Below, in pieces: positions 7,255 to 14,863 of a stretch of 21,349 nucleotides of DNA. Location: contig NZXU01000094.1 of assembly GCA_002698425.1 (NCBI GenBank), positions 1-21,349 of the forward strand. Direction: 5' to 3'. The notes beneath the pieces were generated by a model. That model saw only the letters and a program-made list of their open reading frames with translations. It had not been told where the DNA came from and searched no databases. The stretch comes from Ahrensia sp. (GTDB taxonomy: Bacteria > Pseudomonadota > Alphaproteobacteria > Rhizobiales > Rhizobiaceae). Made by a program: the position numbers and the translations under genes. Position 1 is the first letter of the stretch. Every line of letters begins with the position of its first letter.

Positions 7255-7581
7255 CTAAGCATTGCGAGGAGCGGCTAGGATAATCGCAGCCCCCACAAGA
7301 CAGACCGCAGTTCCGAGTACATCCCACCTGTCCGGTCTTTGTCCTTCCGCCGACCACATCCACAGCACCGAAGCCGCGATATAGATCCCGCCATAGGCCG
7401 CGAAGGCGCGGCCTGCAGCCACCGCTTCGACCTGCGCAAGAAGCCATCCGAACGCCGCCAGGGAGGCGATGCCCGGCACGACCCAAAGCACGGAAGCGCC
7501 GAGACGCCACCAAGCCCAGATGGCGAAGCACCCTGCAATTTCGGCCAGGGCCGCGAGCGGATAGGCGAGCGCAGCGCGCAT
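7255..7581 (-). CDS. ynfA: YnfA/UPF0060 family small membrane protein
   Basis: About 108 residues with four hydrophobic helices. [20 protein letters not shown] at the N-terminus and [15 protein letters not shown] plus [18 protein letters not shown] toward the C-terminus are the conserved blocks of the YnfA (UPF0060) family, a four-helix membrane group related in form to small multidrug transporters. The substrate here is unknown. ATG at 7581 matches the usual family start and lies 1 nt after the regulator's stop; an ATG at 7593 inside the regulator gene is the alternative. It is translationally coupled to the MerR-family gene. Confidence 0.88.
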   Translation of the reverse strand: MRAALAYPLAALAEIAGCFAIWAWWRLGASVLWVVPGIASLAAFGWLLAQVEAVAAGRAFAAYGGIYIAASVLWMWSAEGQRPDRWDVLGTAVCLVGAAIILAAPRNA

Positions 7582-7582
7582 G

Positions 7583-8011
7583 TCAGGCGCCAATGTCCTC
7601 GTGATCGGTCAGGCATTCGGAATGGTCTCGCAGCACTTCCAGCACACGGCAATCGGCAGTCTGTCCGCCGCTGCACTCGTGCACCATCCGCTTCAATTCC
7701 GTGCGCAGCGCCTCAAGCCGGGCCAGTCGTTGCTCGACCTGTTTGAGTTGCCGACGGGCGATTGCATCGGCCTCGGCGCAAGACTTGCCCGGGTGATCGC
7801 TGAGATCGAGAAGTTCGCGGATCGCATCCAGGGAAAATCCAAGTTGCCGCGCGTGCCGGATGAATGACAAACGGTCGAACTCGGCATCGCCATAGCGCCG
7901 CTGCCCGCCTTCCGTTCTACCAGGTTCTGGCATAAGGCCGATCTGCTCGTAATACCGGATGGTTTGCACTTTCGTTCCGGTCCTCTTCGCCAAGGTCCCT
8001 ATCGTCAGCAT
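7583..8011 (-). CDS. MerR-family metal-responsive regulator (ZntR/CadR/PbrR-like)
   Basis: A 142-residue protein. The N-terminal winged helix-turn-helix is classic: [23 protein letters not shown], then [24 protein letters not shown] in the second helix pair. A long dimerisation helix follows (about 79-110). Candidate metal ligands are His73, Cys78, Cys113, Cys121 and Cys133. CueR-type copper sensors have Ser at the position of Cys78, whereas ZntR, CadR and PbrR have Cys, so a divalent soft metal (Zn, Cd or Pb) is more likely than Cu(I). It likely twists the 19-bp-spacer promoters found at five places in the window. It is divergent from the SCO operon. Confidence 0.92.
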   Translation of the reverse strand: MLTIGTLAKRTGTKVQTIRYYEQIGLMPEPGRTEGGQRRYGDAEFDRLSFIRHARQLGFSLDAIRELLDLSDHPGKSCAEADAIARRQLKQVEQRLARLEALRTELKRMVHECSGGQTADCRVLEVLRDHSECLTDHEDIGA

Positions 8012-8019
8012 CTCAACTC

Positions 8020-8050
8020 TCTACATTACCTACAGTGACGGTAGCTTTGA
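8020..8050 (-). promoter_or_regulatory. MerR-type operator/promoter B (merR-family gene, autoregulation)
   Basis: On the minus strand TCAAAG (8050-8045), exactly 19 bp, then TGTAGA (8025-8020). The spacer contains CTACCGTCACTGTAG, one mismatch from the perfect dyad of operator A. Both boxes are poorer than at the other sites. The predicted start would fall near 8013, almost at the regulator's ATG at 8011. Confidence 0.65.
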
Positions 8051-8121
8051 GCGGTGCGCACCACAAGCGGCACTTGGCTTTCACAGATCGGTGATTGACG
8101 GCCGGCCGATCAGAATAAGGC

Positions 8122-8152
8122 TTGAACCTACAGCAGCTAGAGGATGTATACG
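8122..8152 (+). promoter_or_regulatory. MerR-type operator/promoter C (SCO/Dsb/PCu(A)C operon)
   Basis: TTGAAC at 8122-8127, exactly 19 bp, then TATACG at 8147-8152. The spacer begins CTACAGCAGCTAGAG, identical in inverted orientation to the dyad of the ATPase operator. The predicted start near 8159 excludes the upstream TTG at 8122 as a translation start and supports GTG at 8191. Confidence 0.8.
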
Positions 8153-8190
8153 CACAAAAAAAATATGGAATCAACACCGGACGGAATGGC

Positions 8191-8793
8191 GTGAGGCTTT
8201 CAGGTCTTCAGAAGATATTGTGGGTGCTGGCGGGCGTGGCGGCGCTCGTTTTTGGCTGGCTATTGCTGTGGTCTGACTACCGTGCCGACCGCGCCCAAAC
8301 CGAGTATGAACCGCCGTTTGTCGCTGAATTCGAACTGACCGATCATCAAGGCATGACCCGGACGGAGGGAGACTTCGCCGGGCGCTGGATGCTCGTCTTC
8401 TTCGGTTTCGCCAATTGCCCGGATGTATGCCCGACGACGCTCGCGGAAGTGGCCGCCGTGATGGACGGGCTGGGCGACGAGGCGGAAAAGGTGCAGCCGA
8501 TCTTCATCACGATCGATCCCGAGCGGGACACACCAGCGGCCCTTGCCGATTTCGTGCCACGCTTCGACGCGGGGATCGTCGGGCTGACCGGCACGCCCGA
8601 GCAGATCGCCGAAACATCCGAGACCTTCCCGATCTTCTATGAGCGGATCGAGGACGCGTCGGCACCGGATGGTTATACGATGGGGCACACGTCCCATCTT
8701 TTCCTTTTCGATCCCGAGGCAGGCTTCGCGGACTCCTGGCCCTACGGAACGCCCGCCGAAGAGATCCTCGCCGATCTGAGAGAGAGGATATGA
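8191..8793 (+). CDS. SCO1/SenC family copper/thiol protein (first copy)
   Basis: About 200 residues. An N-terminal membrane anchor (residues 8-28) is followed by a thioredoxin-fold domain with the SCO metal/redox motif Cys76-Cys80 in ANCPDVCPTT, FITIDPERDT, and His166 in MGHTSHLF. SCO proteins deliver copper to cytochrome c oxidase subunit II or reduce its cysteines in the periplasm. GTG at 8191 is chosen because it lies after the predicted transcription start; the ribosome binding site is weak. It is the first gene of a tightly packed operon and overlaps the DsbB-like gene by 4 nt. Confidence 0.9.
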   Translation: MRLSGLQKILWVLAGVAALVFGWLLLWSDYRADRAQTEYEPPFVAEFELTDHQGMTRTEGDFAGRWMLVFFGFANCPDVCPTTLAEVAAVMDGLGDEAEKVQPIFITIDPERDTPAALADFVPRFDAGIVGLTGTPEQIAETSETFPIFYERIEDASAPDGYTMGHTSHLFLFDPEAGFADSWPYGTPAEEILADLRERI

Positions 8794-9221
8794 CCCCCAT
8801 GACCCGACTTTCCGGAGAGATGGCCCTCGGCTTGGCCTGGATCATCGCGCTCACCGCGTCGCTTGCCGTGCTGTTCATAGGCGAGGTGCTGGGGCAGACG
8901 CCATGTGTTCTTTGCTGGTTCCAGCGCGCCTTCATGTTCCCATCGGTCATCATTCTTGGACTTGGGCTCTGGTGGCAGGACCGGCGTGTGGGTCGCTACG
9001 GGATTGCGCTGGCACTTGGTGGCGCGGCCATCGCGCTTTGGCACTTGGGGCTCTTTGTCGGCCTGATCCCGGAACGCATCCAGCCCTGCACGGCGACCGG
9101 CCCATCCTGCACCGATGACAATCAACTGGTCTTCGGCATTCCGATCCCGCTGATGGCGCTCGTCGCTTTCGTGGTGATCGGCGTGCTCTCGGCCCTCTCT
9201 CTAAAGGAAACACAAGAATGA
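8790..9221 (+). CDS. DsbB-like disulfide bond formation protein
   Basis: A 143-residue inner-membrane protein with four hydrophobic segments. The first redox pair is CVLCW after a helix ending EVLGQTP, and the second is in a periplasmic loop (CTATGPSC). This is the short DsbB/BdbC-type layout. DsbB passes electrons from DsbA to quinone. It overlaps the upstream SCO gene (ATGA) and the downstream DsbA-like gene by 4 nt each, so the pair should be made together. An ATG at 8799 is an alternative start. Confidence 0.92.
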   Translation: MTPMTRLSGEMALGLAWIIALTASLAVLFIGEVLGQTPCVLCWFQRAFMFPSVIILGLGLWWQDRRVGRYGIALALGGAAIALWHLGLFVGLIPERIQPCTATGPSCTDDNQLVFGIPIPLMALVAFVVIGVLSALSLKETQE

Positions 9222-9877
9222 ATCGACGCGGCCTCATCCTGTCCATTCTCGCCCTGGGTGCCGCCGGTTTCGGCGGGGCCGCATGGTATGCAACCCGTAC
9301 CACGCCGATCGCCGATGCTGACCCCGCGGACCCGGAGCTGACAGATACGCTGATCCGGCCTTACTCGCCGATCCTCGGACCCGAGGATGCTCCGGTCACA
9401 ATAGTCGAATTCTTTGATCCGGCCTGCGAGGCCTGCCGCGCCTTCTATCCGGTAGTAAAGGACATCATGGCGCAGCACGGGGACGCGGTGCGCGTCGTGA
9501 TCCGCTATACGCCGTTTCACGGCGAGGGCTCGGAGGAAGCGATCCGTGTGCTTGAGGCCGCACGGATGCAGGACGTGTTCGAACCTGTAATCGAAGCGAT
9601 CCTGCGCGAGCAGCCCAGATGGGCTGCACATGGGGCCCCTGAGCCGGGATTGATTCTCGAGATTGCCGCCACCGGTGGGCTGGATGCCAAGGCCGCCCGC
9701 ACGCAGATGCTGGCTCCCGATGTCATGGCGATCCTCAATCAGGACCGCGCCGATGTCGAAACGGTAGGGGTACGCCAAACGCCAACATTCTTCGTGAATG
9801 GCAAGCCGGTTGACCCGTTCGGGGAGGCTGAACTGCGACGACTTGTGGCGGCAGAAGTCGCGGCGGCACAGAATTGA
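9218..9877 (+). CDS. DsbA-family thiol:disulfide oxidoreductase
   Basis: A 219-residue protein. An N-terminal signal or membrane anchor (about 5-25) is followed by a DsbA-type thioredoxin fold with the active site Cys70-Glu-Ala-Cys73 (FFDPACEACRAFYP), an inserted helical region and the cis-proline loop VRQTPTFFVNG. The CEAC dipeptide differs from the CPHC of classic DsbA; this branch is often seen with a BdbC/DsbB partner, which is the overlapping gene just upstream. Likely oxidises or isomerises cysteines of exported proteins. Confidence 0.92.
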   Translation: MNRRGLILSILALGAAGFGGAAWYATRTTPIADADPADPELTDTLIRPYSPILGPEDAPVTIVEFFDPACEACRAFYPVVKDIMAQHGDAVRVVIRYTPFHGEGSEEAIRVLEAARMQDVFEPVIEAILREQPRWAAHGAPEPGLILEIAATGGLDAKAARTQMLAPDVMAILNQDRADVETVGVRQTPTFFVNGKPVDPFGEAELRRLVAAEVAAAQN

Positions 9878-9899
9878 GCGACGACGAAGGAAAAGACTG

Positions 9900-10367
9900 A
9901 TGAAAAAATGGATATACGCTAACGCATTGGCTACGCTTTTGACTGTGGCAGGGTTGTCGGTCCCGGTAATGGCCGGATCGGAGGATGTTGTTTTGGAAGA
10001 CGCCTGGTCCCGCGCCTCCATCGGCGTCAACCGTCCCGGCGCCGCCTACATGACCGTGCGCAACACCGGCGACGAGGCGGTGACACTGACCGGCCTTGCG
10101 ACGCCGCTGGCCATGATGCCCGAGATCCACGAAACGACGACCAATGCCGAGGGCGTCAGTTCCATGGCTCCGGCGGGCGAGATCACGATTGCACCGAGGG
10201 AAAGCGTGGCACTGGAGCCCGGTGGCCTGCATGCGATGCTGATGCGGCTGCAGGAGCCGATGAGGGAAGGCGAGAGCTTCCCACTGACATTGATGTTCTC
10301 GGATGGCGGCGAACTAACGGTCGAGGTCCCGATCCTCGGGATCGCCGCACGCGGACCGGAGGATTGA
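9900..10367 (+). CDS. Periplasmic copper chaperone PCu(A)C
   Basis: A 155-residue protein with a signal peptide (cleavage near VMAG, residues 23-26). The full Cu(I) motif of the family is present with exact spacing: His77, Met89, His111 and Met113 (H-X11-M-X21-H-X-M). PCu(A)C proteins load the CuA site of cytochrome oxidase and work with SCO proteins. GAAGGA lies before the ATG at 9900; the frame is open further upstream but those starts lie inside the DsbA-like gene. It shares TGATG (1-nt overlap) with the next SCO gene, giving a PCu(A)C-SCO pair. Confidence 0.93.
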   Translation: MKKWIYANALATLLTVAGLSVPVMAGSEDVVLEDAWSRASIGVNRPGAAYMTVRNTGDEAVTLTGLATPLAMMPEIHETTTNAEGVSSMAPAGEITIAPRESVALEPGGLHAMLMRLQEPMREGESFPLTLMFSDGGELTVEVPILGIAARGPED

Positions 10368-10972
10368 TGCAGCGCCGACGGGTCCTTCAATACGGCACAG
10401 CCGGTGTCGGCGCTCTTGGCCTGATGGTCTTCGTCGGCTGGTGGCGGGTGGACGGGCCCGGCACGCCGCAGCCGACCGGGCAGCGGCCCTTGCCTCTTTC
10501 GGCGATGGATTTTCGCCTGACCGATCACGAGGGCCGCGAGGTGGGGCCCGAAACCCTGATCGGCAGTCCTGCAATGGTGTTCTTCGGTTTTACCTACTGC
10601 CCGGACGTTTGTCCGACCACCCTCGCCGATATTTCCGGCTGGTTGCAGGCAATGGGAGAAGATGACGGAGAACTCAACGTGATTTTCATCACTGTCGATC
10701 CTGAACGGGACACTGTCGAAGCGATGGCGGAGTACGTCGGTTTTTTCCATCCGGCGATCCGCGGCTGGACAGGGCCGGAGGAGCAGATCGCACGCGCAGC
10801 CGAGGGATTTCGTGCGACCTTTGAGCAGGTTACGACCGAGGGCGGCGATTACACCGTGAACCACACAGCAAGCGTCTTTCTGTTCGATGCGACGGGGCGC
10901 TTCGTAAGCACCGTCGATTATCACGAACCGAGAGAAACAGCGGTGCCGAAGATACGCCGGGCGATGGAATAA
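10367..10972 (+). CDS. SCO1/SenC family copper/thiol protein (second copy)
   Basis: About 201 residues. The N-terminus has Arg-Arg-Arg and a membrane segment (about 10-26). The SCO motif is Cys78-Cys82 in TYCPDVCPTT, with FITVDPERDT and His166 in VNHTASVFLF. Both SCO proteins of this operon keep all three metal ligands, so neither looks dead, but the sequence around the His differs (MGHTSH versus VNHTAS). It is coupled to the PCu(A)C gene by the TGATG overlap. Confidence 0.93.
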   Translation: MQRRRVLQYGTAGVGALGLMVFVGWWRVDGPGTPQPTGQRPLPLSAMDFRLTDHEGREVGPETLIGSPAMVFFGFTYCPDVCPTTLADISGWLQAMGEDDGELNVIFITVDPERDTVEAMAEYVGFFHPAIRGWTGPEEQIARAAEGFRATFEQVTTEGGDYTVNHTASVFLFDATGRFVSTVDYHEPRETAVPKIRRAME

Positions 10973-10989
10973 AAAACAGAGCGAGAAAC

Positions 10990-11111
10990 ATGAGGTTGAG
11001 GTATTTGGTGGCGTACCGGCGGCGAAATGTTTTTTGGTGACGGCACTTGCGCTGACACTTGGGTTCGCGACGGTGACCTTTTCAACACGACCGGAGGGTC
11101 CTGAAACATGA
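10990..11111 (+). other. Short, possibly decayed ORF between SCO and DUF411 genes
   Basis: ATG at 10990 opens a 16-codon frame (MRLRYLVAYRRRNVFW). A neighbouring frame then reads FLVTALALTLGFATVTF, a membrane or signal-like helix, and ends in a TGA that overlaps the DUF411 ATG (ATGA at 11108-11111). One frameshift would join the two into a small membrane protein of about 40 residues. I do not recognise a family. It may be the remains of a small operon gene or simply spacer. Confidence 0.25.
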
Positions 11112-11536
11112 GGAGACCCATAGCGGCCATGGCTTTCGCACTCGCCCTTCTGCCCGCTTCACAGGCGCTTGCCGAGGCGACGGCGATCGACATTCGCAAG
11201 ACCAACGATTGTGGGTGTTGCCACGCCTGGATGGAGTATCTGGAAGAAATCGACTTCGCTCCGGCTGACCAGAAATATTCGCTGAGTTCCTCGTAGAGTT
11301 CAAGCTTGACAAGGGCGTGTCGCAGGCGTTCACGCCACGTGATCAAAGGCGGTGTTCCGGCGCGCGACATTCGCCGCTTGCTCAAGGGCCGCCCAGATGC
11401 GATTGGGCTCGCCGTGCCTGAGATCCCGCTCGACTTCCCAGGCATGGATTTCGGTGATCAGCGTGAGGCTCACGACATCTTCCTGATCCGTAAGAACGGC
11501 TTGACCGAGGTGTTTGCGTCCTATCCTTCGGACTGA
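11108..11536 (+). pseudogene. Broken DUF411 metal-binding protein gene
   Basis: The first frame (to a TAG at 11294) encodes a signal peptide and IRKTNDCGCCHAWMEYLEE with the Cys35/37/38 cluster of DUF411 proteins. A second frame then supplies EFLVEFKLDKGVSQAFT, and a third supplies VIKGGVPARDIRRLLKGRP...GLAVPEIPLDFPGMDFGD and an end at 11536. All three are consecutive DUF411 blocks, but the SCHTA segment between the last two is missing. So two frame changes and a small deletion separate the parts. DUF411 proteins are small periplasmic proteins linked to copper genes. The 3' end overlaps the mntR-like gene by 16 nt in convergent orientation. Confidence 0.8.
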
Positions 11537-12009
11537 CTGGGCGGGCCACGTCCACCGCTGAGAATGTGCACTTCGAACGCTCCCAACGTAACGTCGCTGA
11601 CATGGTGTTCGATGCCCTCGGCGTCGCGTTCGGCAGTCTCCTCGTCGATCCCGAGGCTTTTCAGAAACGCCACGACGATCCTGTGGCGCCGCCGGCATGC
11701 ATCGGCGAGCGCCTGCCCCTCGTCAGTCAGGAATATCGCGCGATAAGGCTCGCGGCGGACCAAACCCACGCTCTTGAGCCGCGAAATGTTCTTGGTAACC
11801 GTGGGCGGTTTCACGCCCAGACGCTCGGCGATGTCGACTGGACGCGCTTCGCCCCGAACCTCGATCAGTTCGGCGATCAGTTCCACGTAATCCTCAGCCA
11901 TTTCGCTTTCATGCGCCAAGCGCACTGTGGCAAAGCCCTCAGCCTGCGCTTCCGGATCCCGGTCGCCGGACGTGAGCGCCTCACGCGCTTGTGATCGGTG
12001 GTTCGCCAT
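11521..12009 (-). CDS. mntR: MntR/DtxR-family metal-dependent regulator
   Basis: About 162 residues from the ATG at 12009. The winged helix-turn-helix reads DYVELIAELIEVRGEARPVDIAERLGVKPPTVTKNISRL and is followed by RREPYRAIFLTDEG. The dimerisation and metal-binding region contains RRHRIVVAFLKSLG and DAEGIEHHVSD, the pattern of alphaproteobacterial MntR. There is no C-terminal SH3-like domain, as expected for MntR rather than DtxR/IdeR. These proteins repress on binding Mn2+ (some Fe2+). The start is uncertain: ATG 12027 and GTG 12075 are in frame, but the latter would overlap the divergent promoter. It faces the di-haem/ABC operon and may control it. Confidence 0.85.
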   Translation of the reverse strand: MANHRSQAREALTSGDRDPEAQAEGFATVRLAHESEMAEDYVELIAELIEVRGEARPVDIAERLGVKPPTVTKNISRLKSVGLVRREPYRAIFLTDEGQALADACRRRHRIVVAFLKSLGIDEETAERDAEGIEHHVSDVTLGAFEVHILSGGRGPPSQSEG

Positions 12010-12037
12010 GACGAAATCATGCCGCATTGAATACCGA

Positions 12038-12065
12038 TTGACAACTTGTTTGATTTGGGTACAAA
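12038..12065 (+). promoter_or_regulatory. Predicted sigma-70 promoter for the di-haem/ABC operon
   Basis: TTGACA (12038-12043), 16 bp, TACAAA (12060-12065), with a start of transcription near 12072. The -35 is consensus. It lies in the AT-rich divergent region between the mntR-like gene and the operon starting at 12111. Confidence 0.55.
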
Positions 12066-12066
12066 A

Positions 12067-12085
12067 TTTAGCCACGTCTAATATT
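12067..12085. promoter_or_regulatory. Candidate MntR/DtxR operator over the transcription start
   Basis: TTAG, 6 nt, CTAA at 12068-12081, flanked by AT-rich arms that extend the imperfect symmetry (AAATTTAG on one side, AATATTAG on the other strand). DtxR-superfamily boxes often have TTAG/CTAA arms. Its place directly after the -10 fits repression of the downstream operon by the divergent regulator. The assignment is inference from position and symmetry. Confidence 0.4.
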
Positions 12086-12110
12086 GCGCGGGGAGAAGGA
12101 GAGAGATTCG

Positions 12111-13988
12111 ATGCGGAGGTTCATCGGCCTTCTTGTTGTCACGTTTTTCAGCGCGCTTCTTTCGGCCGCGTCGGCATTTGCGACACCAGCAAAACAGGCC
12201 CCTTGGCTGCCCGAAGCAGCGGCCTACAGGCTGACCCTATTCCTGGGCAATCTTGCCCCGGTGCCCTGGGACGAAATTGAGCGTGCGTGGTCCGAACCCT
12301 ACCGCGGATCAGAGTACCCATTTGGGCCGATGGGATGGCTGGTTGCAGAGAGCGAATTGGATACCGGCCCTCTAGCCGACGCCATCGCCCGCGAGGATCG
12401 TCAGGCGGTCTTTGCCGAGGCGACACGGCTGATCGCCCTGCGCATCGAAGAAGAACTCGACGCGGCGCTCGCGGCGGAAAGCCCTGCAACTTCACAGCAG
12501 GCGGTGAGCACGGCCCGTGAGCTCTATCGCGCCTTCACCGATTACATTGGCGCTGCCGATCCAGAGGGGGCGCGGCAGATAGGTCTCGCATGGCTGGGAC
12601 TTGCCAGTAGCGCCGGCTCCACCGGCGTCCTGGGTGCCGGTGCCACACCTGCCGACCGCCAGGGTATGGCTGCTGCGCGCGCGGTAATCTCGGACTATCT
12701 CGCTGACAACTATCTCGTCGATGCGTTCGCCCCACGCGAGACGCTGAGCGCCATGCCCGAAACGGTCGCGCTCAGCGGTCGCGCGGTCGATCTGCCGCCG
12801 AGCCTGCCGCCCGGCTCCGACATCTTCGATCAGGATCCGTTGCCGCGGCTCGTCCTCAACTTCGAGGAGCAGGGCATCGACGAGACCGACTTGCCGCTGA
12901 TCGCCTATGGCGACATGCTGTTCGACAGCGCCCAGATCTTCGGCAGCCCGGCGCGCGAGCTCGGGATAGCCTGTTCGACATGCCACAACCGGTCGGACGT
13001 CAACCAGCGCTTCTTCATCCCAGGCGCCAGCCATCAGCCCGGGGCGGTCGACGTGGACGGCGCGTTCTTCAACCCGATGTTCAACGACCGGCGCGATGAC
13101 CCGATCGACATTCCGAGCCTGCGAGGCCTGCGCTTCACCGGGCCCTATGGTCGCGACGGTCGCTTCGCCTCCCTGCGCGATTTCACCCGCAACGTGATCG
13201 TCAACGAATTCGGCGGAGACGAGCCAACGCCCTTCATACTCGACGCCCTAGTGGGTTACATGACCGAGTTTGATTTCCTTCCCAATTCGCTGCTGATAGG
13301 CGGCGGAGAACTGACGGAGCTGGCGTCCGAAGCGGCGCGGCGCGGCGAGGAGATCTTCAACCGATCCTTCGAAGGTATGGGCGGCCAGTCCTGCGCCTCC
13401 TGCCATGTGCCAAGCGCCAACTTTCTCGACCGTCAAGCCCACGACATCGGCTCTGTACAGGCAGCCTATAGCGGAGCCCGTGCAGGTACGCTCGACACGC
13501 CGACGCTCCTTGGCACGGTTTACAGTGCGCCCTATTTTCACGACGGGTCGCTGCCGACATTGGCGAGCGTCGTGGACTGGTTCGACGAGACGAAGGCGCT
13601 CGGCCTGACCGACGCGGAGCGGACGGATCTCGTCGCCTATCTCGAGACCGTCGGTGCGGCGGATGAGCCGTACGAGGCCTTCGATGCCGAAAACACCGCA
13701 TTCCGGCTGGCCTTTGCGGAATTGACCACCTTCGCCTCAACGCTCGACACACTGCTGCCGCGCCGCGACACAGAGCACATCCTGCTTTTGGCCGACACCG
13801 TCGCTGCCGATCTGTCCGCCGATGCCAGCACTATGTCAAACCTAGCCGCGCGACCCGAGGTTTACGGACTGGCGGAACGCTTGGCTGAGGTCGGATCGGC
13901 CGTGCGCGCCGGTGACTGGGCTGCGGCAGAGGCGAGATGGGCCGCGTTCAAGACCGACGCCGAAGCCATCGAGGAAAGGGCCTTCTGA
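12111..13988 (+). CDS. Di-haem cytochrome c peroxidase-like (CcpA/MauG family) protein with long N-terminal region
   Basis: About 625 residues with a signal peptide (ASAFA region near 18-22). Two c-type haem sites are visible: CSTCH (Cys288, Cys291, His292) and CASCH (Cys428, Cys431, His432). Surrounding blocks match di-haem peroxidases: DIPSLRGLRFTGPYGRDGR, PTLLGTVYSAPYFHDGSLPTL, LTDAERTDLVAYLE. Usual family members are 320-400 residues; here about 270 residues precede the first haem site and about 110 follow the core. The protein could reduce H2O2 or oxidise a protein or metal in the periplasm. ATG 12111 follows GGAGAAGGAGAG. It overlaps the binding-protein gene by 1 nt. Confidence 0.85.
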   Translation: MRRFIGLLVVTFFSALLSAASAFATPAKQAPWLPEAAAYRLTLFLGNLAPVPWDEIERAWSEPYRGSEYPFGPMGWLVAESELDTGPLADAIAREDRQAVFAEATRLIALRIEEELDAALAAESPATSQQAVSTARELYRAFTDYIGAADPEGARQIGLAWLGLASSAGSTGVLGAGATPADRQGMAAARAVISDYLADNYLVDAFAPRETLSAMPETVALSGRAVDLPPSLPPGSDIFDQDPLPRLVLNFEEQGIDETDLPLIAYGDMLFDSAQIFGSPARELGIACSTCHNRSDVNQRFFIPGASHQPGAVDVDGAFFNPMFNDRRDDPIDIPSLRGLRFTGPYGRDGRFASLRDFTRNVIVNEFGGDEPTPFILDALVGYMTEFDFLPNSLLIGGGELTELASEAARRGEEIFNRSFEGMGGQSCASCHVPSANFLDRQAHDIGSVQAAYSGARAGTLDTPTLLGTVYSAPYFHDGSLPTLASVVDWFDETKALGLTDAERTDLVAYLETVGAADEPYEAFDAENTAFRLAFAELTTFASTLDTLLPRRDTEHILLLADTVAADLSADASTMSNLAARPEVYGLAERLAEVGSAVRAGDWAAAEARWAAFKTDAEAIEERAF

Positions 13989-14863
13989 TGAGCGACCGAC
14001 TGACCCGCCGACGACTGCTGGCCATCGCGGGCGCCGGAACGCTGGGCCTCGGCGCCGGTGCCCGCGCGCAGACGCGTGCCCTTCGCCTCGCCTTCATCCC
14101 ACAGGAGAATCCCGAGAAGCTGCTCGGTGACATCGGCGCGATTACCGACTGGCTATCGCAGGAAATCGGCGTGCCGGTGGAAGGATTCGTGACCATCGAT
14201 CACGCCGCCGCGGTCGAGGCGCTGCGCAACGGCGACGCAGATATTTCCTTCATGGGGGCGTTGCCGTTCGTTTTGGCCGAGGCCGAGATCGGCGCGGTGC
14301 CGCTACTGTCCGAGGTCTACCGCGACGCACCAAGCTACACGGGCCGCATCTTCGTGCTCCGGGACAGCGGCATCGAAACGCTAGCTGATCTTCGTGGCCG
14401 CGACATCGCCTTTGCCGATCCGATCTCGGAGTCTGGCTATCTCTACCCGCTCGCCGAATTCGAGCGCGCGGGGCTGATCGCCGGCCCGCGCGCCGCCGAA
14501 GACTTTTTCGGGCGGGTGTTCTTCGCGGGTGGCTATCAGCAGGCGATGCAGGCAATGGCTGCGGGGCTGGTCGACGCGGCGGGCGCCAGCCAGTATGCCG
14601 ATCTTCTCCTGACCCCGGAGCAGCAATCGCAAGTGACCTGGATCGCGGAGAGCGAGGCCATCCCGAGCCACGTGGTGATCGCGCGCCCTGGGCTCGATGC
14701 GGACCTGCAGGCGCGGTTCGCAGAGGCGATGATGATGCTTAACAGCGCGGAGCACCGTGACAAGCTGCGTTACCTCTACGGTCCCGATGGCTATGTCGTA
14801 GCCGACCCGGATGCATTCGACGGAGTGCGCGCCATGGCGCGTCGCTACGGGTTGCTGAAATGA
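13988..14863 (+). CDS. PhnD-type periplasmic substrate-binding protein of an ABC importer
   Basis: A 291-residue protein with a Tat-like leader (TRRRLLAIAGAG) and an AxA cleavage site near ARAQ. The mature start RALRLAFIPQENPEKL, VTIDHAAAVEALRNGDADISFMG and GRDIAFADPISESGYLYPLAEF are the blocks of the phosphate/phosphite/phosphonate binding-protein family. That family also includes members for other ligands, and no phosphonate-lyase or phosphite-oxidase gene is nearby, so the substrate is open. The start codon shares TGATG with the di-haem gene, tying the two functions together. Confidence 0.85.
   Translation: MSDRLTRRRLLAIAGAGTLGLGAGARAQTRALRLAFIPQENPEKLLGDIGAITDWLSQEIGVPVEGFVTIDHAAAVEALRNGDADISFMGALPFVLAEAEIGAVPLLSEVYRDAPSYTGRIFVLRDSGIETLADLRGRDIAFADPISESGYLYPLAEFERAGLIAGPRAAEDFFGRVFFAGGYQQAMQAMAAGLVDAAGASQYADLLLTPEQQSQVTWIAESEAIPSHVVIARPGLDADLQARFAEAMMMLNSAEHRDKLRYLYGPDGYVVADPDAFDGVRAMARRYGLLK

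Noticed and set aside
7583..8011. Regulator as CueR (copper sensor), suggested by SCO and PCu(A)C neighbours
   Set aside because: Cys78 and the exporters it appears to control (CDF and a ZntA-like ATPase) fit the Zn/Cd/Pb branch better; copper response remains possible.
12492..13034. 180-codon minus-strand ORF opposite the di-haem gene
   Set aside because: Antisense to the region containing the first haem site; no domain and no ribosome site seen.
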